Shown here: in pieces, positions 43,097 through 45,939 of the stretch
How the letters are laid out: the number at the start of each line of letters is the position of its first letter
Position numbering within the stretch: the first letter of the stretch is position 1
DNA from: Verrucomicrobiota bacterium
GTDB lineage: Bacteria; Verrucomicrobiota; Verrucomicrobiia; Opitutales; Opitutaceae
Length of the DNA: 45,939 nt
Direction: 5' to 3'
Assembly: GCA_028293545.1 (NCBI GenBank)
Contig: JAQGOP010000022.1
Coordinates: 1-45,939 of the forward strand
The notes under the pieces: generated by a model
Told to the model about the DNA's origin: nothing
The model's database searches: none
What the model saw: the letters and a program-made list of their open reading frames with translations, nothing else
Made by a program: the position numbers and the translations under genes

Positions 43097-43447
43097 ATGA
43101 AAAATAAATTCATCAAGTCCGCTTGCCTGGGTCTTCTCAGCGCAGCGGGGTTGATGTTGTCGCCGACGTTCGCGCTCGGCCAGACGACGCAACCCACGAC
43201 TCCCACGCCCGCGGCCCCGATGCCGGATACGCGCATCGGCACCAACGTCAGCGGCAAGGTCGAGGCGAAGAGCACCAGCACGCTGACCGTCGCTGGCCGC
43301 ACGATTACGATCAACAGCTCCACGACCTTTTCGCGCAGCGGTGCGTCGATCGGCAGTGGGGACATCAAGGTGGGCGACAAGGTCAACGTCGTGACCACCG
43401 AAGGTGGCCAGGTGGCGACCTCCGTCGAAGTCCTTTCATCCGAATAA
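43097..43447 (+). CDS. Secreted DUF5666-like protein
   Basis: A 116-residue protein with a signal peptide (cleaved near ALG-QT) and a Thr/Pro-rich linker. The C-terminal half (about 50-115) reads VSGKVEAKSTSTLTVAGRTI and DIKVGDKVNVVTTEGG, the strand-turn pattern of DUF5666-type small beta-barrels. Function unknown. It is 24 bp after the BON gene, so probably co-transcribed. Confidence 0.75.
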   Translation: MKNKFIKSACLGLLSAAGLMLSPTFALGQTTQPTTPTPAAPMPDTRIGTNVSGKVEAKSTSTLTVAGRTITINSSTTFSRSGASIGSGDIKVGDKVNVVTTEGGQVATSVEVLSSE

Positions 43448-43563
43448 ACGGGTTCACGCCCGGGTGGGTCCGAACCTGTCGGACATTTGGCCGCTGCCGG
43501 TTTTCCGGCGGCGGCCTTGTTGTTTTGGCCGCGCCGATTTCCGGAGACCGGATCCGCTGTGCG

Positions 43564-43632
43564 TTTCAATCACTGCGTCGCAGGTTCATGATTGGATTCC
43601 ACCCAGCCAGTCGAAGACATGGCGCGACGTTT
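43564..43632. repeat. Family F element, copy 2
   Basis: TTTCAATCACTGCGTCGCAG (43564-43583) and GCCAGTCGAAGACATGGCGC (43605-43624) match 25490-25560 in order and nearly in spacing, with a divergent middle. It sits in the 267-bp gap after the DUF5666-like gene. Confidence 0.7.
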
Positions 43633-43715
43633 CGCGGCGCCGGCGTCGAAACCCGCAGGCGGGTCGAACTGTCGGGCGTTTCAAGTGTCCATCGTTGCCC
43701 AACCCCAGCTCAACC

Positions 43716-43877
43716 ATGTCCCATATATTCCTCGCTCTCTACCTCATCATCGTCGGCCTCACGATTCTCTTCGGCCTCAATCTCCCGGCTTGGATTGCCG
43801 GGATCCTCGCCTTGGTCGCGGGCGTCCTCATGCTCGTGGAGCGCTTCGGTTTCCGCGTGAGCAAGAAAGTCGACTGA
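43716..43877 (+). CDS. Small membrane protein (53 aa)
   Basis: From ATG 43716 (MSHIFLALYLIIVGLTILFG) the product is 53 residues with two hydrophobic segments (about 4-20 and 25-42) and a basic tail (RFGFRVSKKVD). It is like small envelope-stress or hydrophobin-like membrane proteins of unknown function. The frame is open upstream, but the membrane segments start at this ATG. The composition, with a clean hydrophobic pair and a basic end, makes it a probable gene. Confidence 0.65.
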   Translation: MSHIFLALYLIIVGLTILFGLNLPAWIAGILALVAGVLMLVERFGFRVSKKVD

Positions 43878-43946
43878 GAAGTTTCGCCGAGCGCGGCGGA
43901 GGAGGTACCACTTGCATCGGGTGCGACGAAGGACAGCTTTCGGGCC

Positions 43947-44891
43947 ATGGATTCCTCCGGACAATTCCCCGATGAGATGAGCGGCGGCGGCGAGTTCGAA
44001 CGGCAGGACGACGCGTTCCGCGATTTCGTTTCCGCCGACGGCTCGACGCCCTTTCCCGTGCAGGCGGGCCGTTACCACTTATACGTCTCGCTCGCGTGCC
44101 CATGGGCGCACCGTACCGTCATCGCGCGCCAGCTCAAGAAACTCGCGCCCATCGTCGGCCTCACCGTGGTCGACCCCGTGCGCGATGAACGCGGCTGGGC
44201 CTTTCGCGATGGCCCGGGTTTCAGCCAGGACCCGGTCAACGGCTTCGGATTCTTGAGCGAAGCCTACCTCGCGACGAAACCCGATTACCGCGGCCGGTAC
44301 ACCGTGCCGGTGCTGTGGGACAAGCAGTCGCGCCGGATCGTGAACAATTCCGAGGATGACATCTGCCGGATGTTCGATGGGCCGTTCTCGGCGCTCGGCG
44401 GTTCGGACACGATGCTGTTTCCCCCCGACATCGAGTCGGAGCACGCCCGTTGGTCGAAGGACATTTACGAGCACATCAACAACGGCGTTTACCGCGCGGG
44501 GTTCGCGACCAAGCAGGCGGTTTATGAACGCGCGTGCCGCGGGGTATTCGATGCGCTGGAACGCCAGGCGGAGCGTCTCGAACGGCGCCGCTTTTTGTTC
44601 GCCGCGCAGCCGGTCGAGGCTGACTGGCGCATGTTCTGCACGCTGGTGCGGTTCGACGCGGTTTACCACGGGCACTTCAAGTGCAACCTCCGGCGCATCG
44701 TGGATTACCCGGTCCTGCAGGGATATCTCTGCGACCTTTACCAACAGCCGGGCATCGCCTCGACGGTGAACCTCGACCACATCAAGCGGCATTACTACGC
44801 GACGCACGAGGACATCAACCCGACGCGGATCGTCCCCCTTGGCCCGATCCTGGACCTGAACGCGCCGCATGGACGCGAGCGGCTGTTCTGA
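43947..44891 (+). CDS. Glutathionyl-hydroquinone reductase (Xi-class GST)
   Basis: A 314-residue protein. The N-terminal thioredoxin-like part has the catalytic Cys C51 in SLACPWAHRTVI, and YTVPVLWDKQSRRIVNNSED with DICRMFD binds glutathione. The C-terminal helical part includes ADWRMFCTLVRFDAVYHGHF and DHIKRHYYATHEDINPTRIVP, both typical of the YqjG/Ecm4 family. These enzymes reduce glutathionyl-hydroquinones. The family is normally about 320-330 residues. An alternative ATG at 43977 would remove 10 residues. Confidence 0.95.
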   Translation: MDSSGQFPDEMSGGGEFERQDDAFRDFVSADGSTPFPVQAGRYHLYVSLACPWAHRTVIARQLKKLAPIVGLTVVDPVRDERGWAFRDGPGFSQDPVNGFGFLSEAYLATKPDYRGRYTVPVLWDKQSRRIVNNSEDDICRMFDGPFSALGGSDTMLFPPDIESEHARWSKDIYEHINNGVYRAGFATKQAVYERACRGVFDALERQAERLERRRFLFAAQPVEADWRMFCTLVRFDAVYHGHFKCNLRRIVDYPVLQGYLCDLYQQPGIASTVNLDHIKRHYYATHEDINPTRIVPLGPILDLNAPHGRERLF

Positions 44892-45037
44892 TTTCTGGGC
44901 CTTTCGAAATCCCCTCCGCCAGCCTCGAAGTTCTCGGTTTCCTTCGTGTGCTCCTTCAACCCCGCGGCAAGTGCGGCGAGCGAGCGTTCGAATTTTTCGG
45001 CCTTCAATTTCGCGAGCTTAGGCCCCAGACCTAGGAC

Positions 45038-45871
45038 ATGAGTCGATATGGTTCATCTGCAGAGCATCGCCCGGTAACCTATTGGCGGGGCTATCCGATC
45101 TATGCCGCGCACTTCGTGGTGATCGTGATGGTGGCGTCGATGCTCGCGACGGTCGCAGTTCAAACCGCGGGCGGGGGAGTCATCCTGGGCCGGCTGACTT
45201 TCGACAGCTCGCAGGTGTGGCGGGGGGAAGCGTGGCGTGCCCTTACCTATGGTTTCGTGAACCCGGCGAGCCTCTCGTTCGCCTTGGATATGGCGATGAT
45301 CATCTGGTTCGGGCGTGAAGTGGAGAAGGTGATCGGCCATCGCGCGTTTTTATTTTTCTACGCGATCCTCTACCTGCTGTCGCCGGTCCTCCTGACCGTG
45401 CTCGGGCCCTGGCTCTCCAGCGGGTTGGCGGGGGAAATGGGTGCACTCGCGATCTTCGTCGCTTTTGCGACGTACTTTCCGGATACGCCGATGATTTTTA
45501 ACGTCCTCGCGAAATGGATGGCGGTGATTTTCGTGGGGATTTTTGCGCTCGTGGATCTGTCCAACCACGCGTGGGCGGCGTTGTTCGCGCTGCTGGCGAC
45601 GTGCGGTTTCGCCTATTTTTATGTGCGGGTGCAGCAGGGTCGAATCAACCTGCCGAGCATTCGACTCCCGCGTCGCGGGCCCAAGCTCCGGGTGCTGCCG
45701 GACCTCCCGGCGAAATCGCCGAAGAGCCGGAAGGATGCGGCGGTGGCGGCCGATGTGGATGCGTTGCTCGACAAGATTGCGAAGTCCGGGTTGTCGAGCC
45801 TGACCGCGAGTGAAAGGGCGAGGCTCGAAAAACGCCGCGAGGATTTGCTGGGCAATCCTCCGAAGCCGTAG
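45038..45871 (+). CDS. Rhomboid-like membrane protein with altered catalytic motif
   Basis: A 277-residue protein with about six membrane segments (about 25-44, 76-92, 104-122, 130-147, 158-174, 178-194). Rhomboid-like features are W-R-x-L-T-Y-G-F-V (66-74) and WFGREVEKVIG (90-100). The serine motif GxSGA is GEMGA here (132-136), so the catalytic Ser is replaced by M134, while a His is still present in the last segment (H177). The tail (about 230-270) ends in ADVDALLDKIAKSGLSSLTA and SERARLEKRREDLL, as in many Verrucomicrobia and Bacteroidetes rhomboids. Likely a pseudoprotease acting as a membrane chaperone or binding protein. Confidence 0.8.
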   Translation: MSRYGSSAEHRPVTYWRGYPIYAAHFVVIVMVASMLATVAVQTAGGGVILGRLTFDSSQVWRGEAWRALTYGFVNPASLSFALDMAMIIWFGREVEKVIGHRAFLFFYAILYLLSPVLLTVLGPWLSSGLAGEMGALAIFVAFATYFPDTPMIFNVLAKWMAVIFVGIFALVDLSNHAWAALFALLATCGFAYFYVRVQQGRINLPSIRLPRRGPKLRVLPDLPAKSPKSRKDAAVAADVDALLDKIAKSGLSSLTASERARLEKRREDLLGNPPKP

Positions 45872-45877
45872 GGCGCG

Positions 45878-45939
45878 GTCTCCGACCCGCCTCGGGAAAC
45901 GGCGTAGCGCCACGTCTCCCCCCGAGGCGGGTCGGAGAC
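45878..45939. repeat. Perfect 19-bp inverted repeat after the rhomboid gene, family F loop
   Basis: GTCTCCGACCCGCCTCGGG (45878-45896) and CCCGAGGCGGGTCGGAGAC (45921-45939) are exact inverted copies; the 24-nt loop contains the inverse of the family F word AGACGTGGCGCTACG. Seven bp after the rhomboid stop, it may terminate transcription. The window ends exactly at the right arm, so the element may continue. Confidence 0.85.

Noticed and set aside
44795..45007. A 70-codon minus-strand frame starting MKAEKFERSLAALAAGLKEH, helical-looking.
   Set aside because: Much of it runs antisense over the end of the hydroquinone reductase gene; no family, no signal, and no independent support. It could be a gene remnant but cannot be shown.
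252..45939. Repeat families as a possible CRISPR array.
   Set aside because: Copies are dispersed, inverted and imperfect, with no regular spacers and no cas gene.
1..45939. tRNA, rRNA, riboswitch or transposon genes.
   Set aside because: Reading the gaps I found no cloverleaf with an anticodon arm, no ribosomal sequence, no known riboswitch core and no transposase. A covariance search would be decisive.

Overview
The window is a visibly GC-rich bacterial chromosome segment, most probably from Verrucomicrobia of the Opitutaceae type. This is inferred from gene content: proteins of the GxGYxYP family, several phytanoyl-CoA-dioxygenase-like (PhyH) oxygenases, heparinase II/III proteins and beta-helix proteins, a rhomboid with a C-terminal helical tail, a SecA with a long internal insertion, and intergenic spaces packed with short palindromic repeat families. 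No rRNA, tRNA, transposase, integrase, phage gene or CRISPR array was seen.

Left part (1-15 kb), mostly housekeeping. It starts with the 5' end of a PhyH-like gene on the minus strand, divergent from an AraC-type regulator. Next come a HIT-family protein, nrdR with a translationally coupled gene of unknown function, a stand-alone TrpG/PabA glutamine amidotransferase, a tRNA-guanine transglycosylase that lacks two of its zinc cysteines, and a UDP-glucuronate decarboxylase-like protein. A minus-strand cluster follows: a circularly permuted ATP-grasp protein, an alpha-E protein and a transglutaminase. secA and lnt (apolipoprotein N-acyltransferase) close this part.

Middle (15-37 kb), an accessory catabolic region. 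It contains an L-rhamnose-isomerase-type sugar isomerase, three PhyH oxygenases (two are tandem paralogues) with a second AraC regulator, and a heparinase II/III-like protein without a signal peptide. A duplicated two-gene unit (small secreted protein plus secreted GxGYxYP protein) flanks a Lys/Ala-rich LEA-like secreted protein. A long minus-strand run then reads EamA transporter, Tat-exported heparinase-like protein, two paralogous beta-helix proteins and an M20 peptidase. Together these look like machinery for taking apart a complex, probably uronate- or deoxysugar-containing glycan or glycoconjugate; the substrate cannot be read from the sequence.

Right part (37-46 kb), envelope and stress genes: two secreted proteins of unknown function, a DUF502 membrane protein, a thioredoxin-like lipoprotein next to an M3 peptidase, a BON-domain lipoprotein, a DUF5666-like protein, a 53-residue membrane protein, a glutathionyl-hydroquinone reductase and a rhomboid-like protein with a non-canonical active site.

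Almost every intergenic gap carries one or more of about six dispersed palindromic families, called A to F here. Family B (core GCAGGCGGCCCGCCTGC) sits at the 3' ends of genes and in two cases supplies the stop codon. These repeats, the divergent tRNA-guanine transglycosylase and rhomboid, and the duplicated GxGYxYP unit are the most unusual things in the window.
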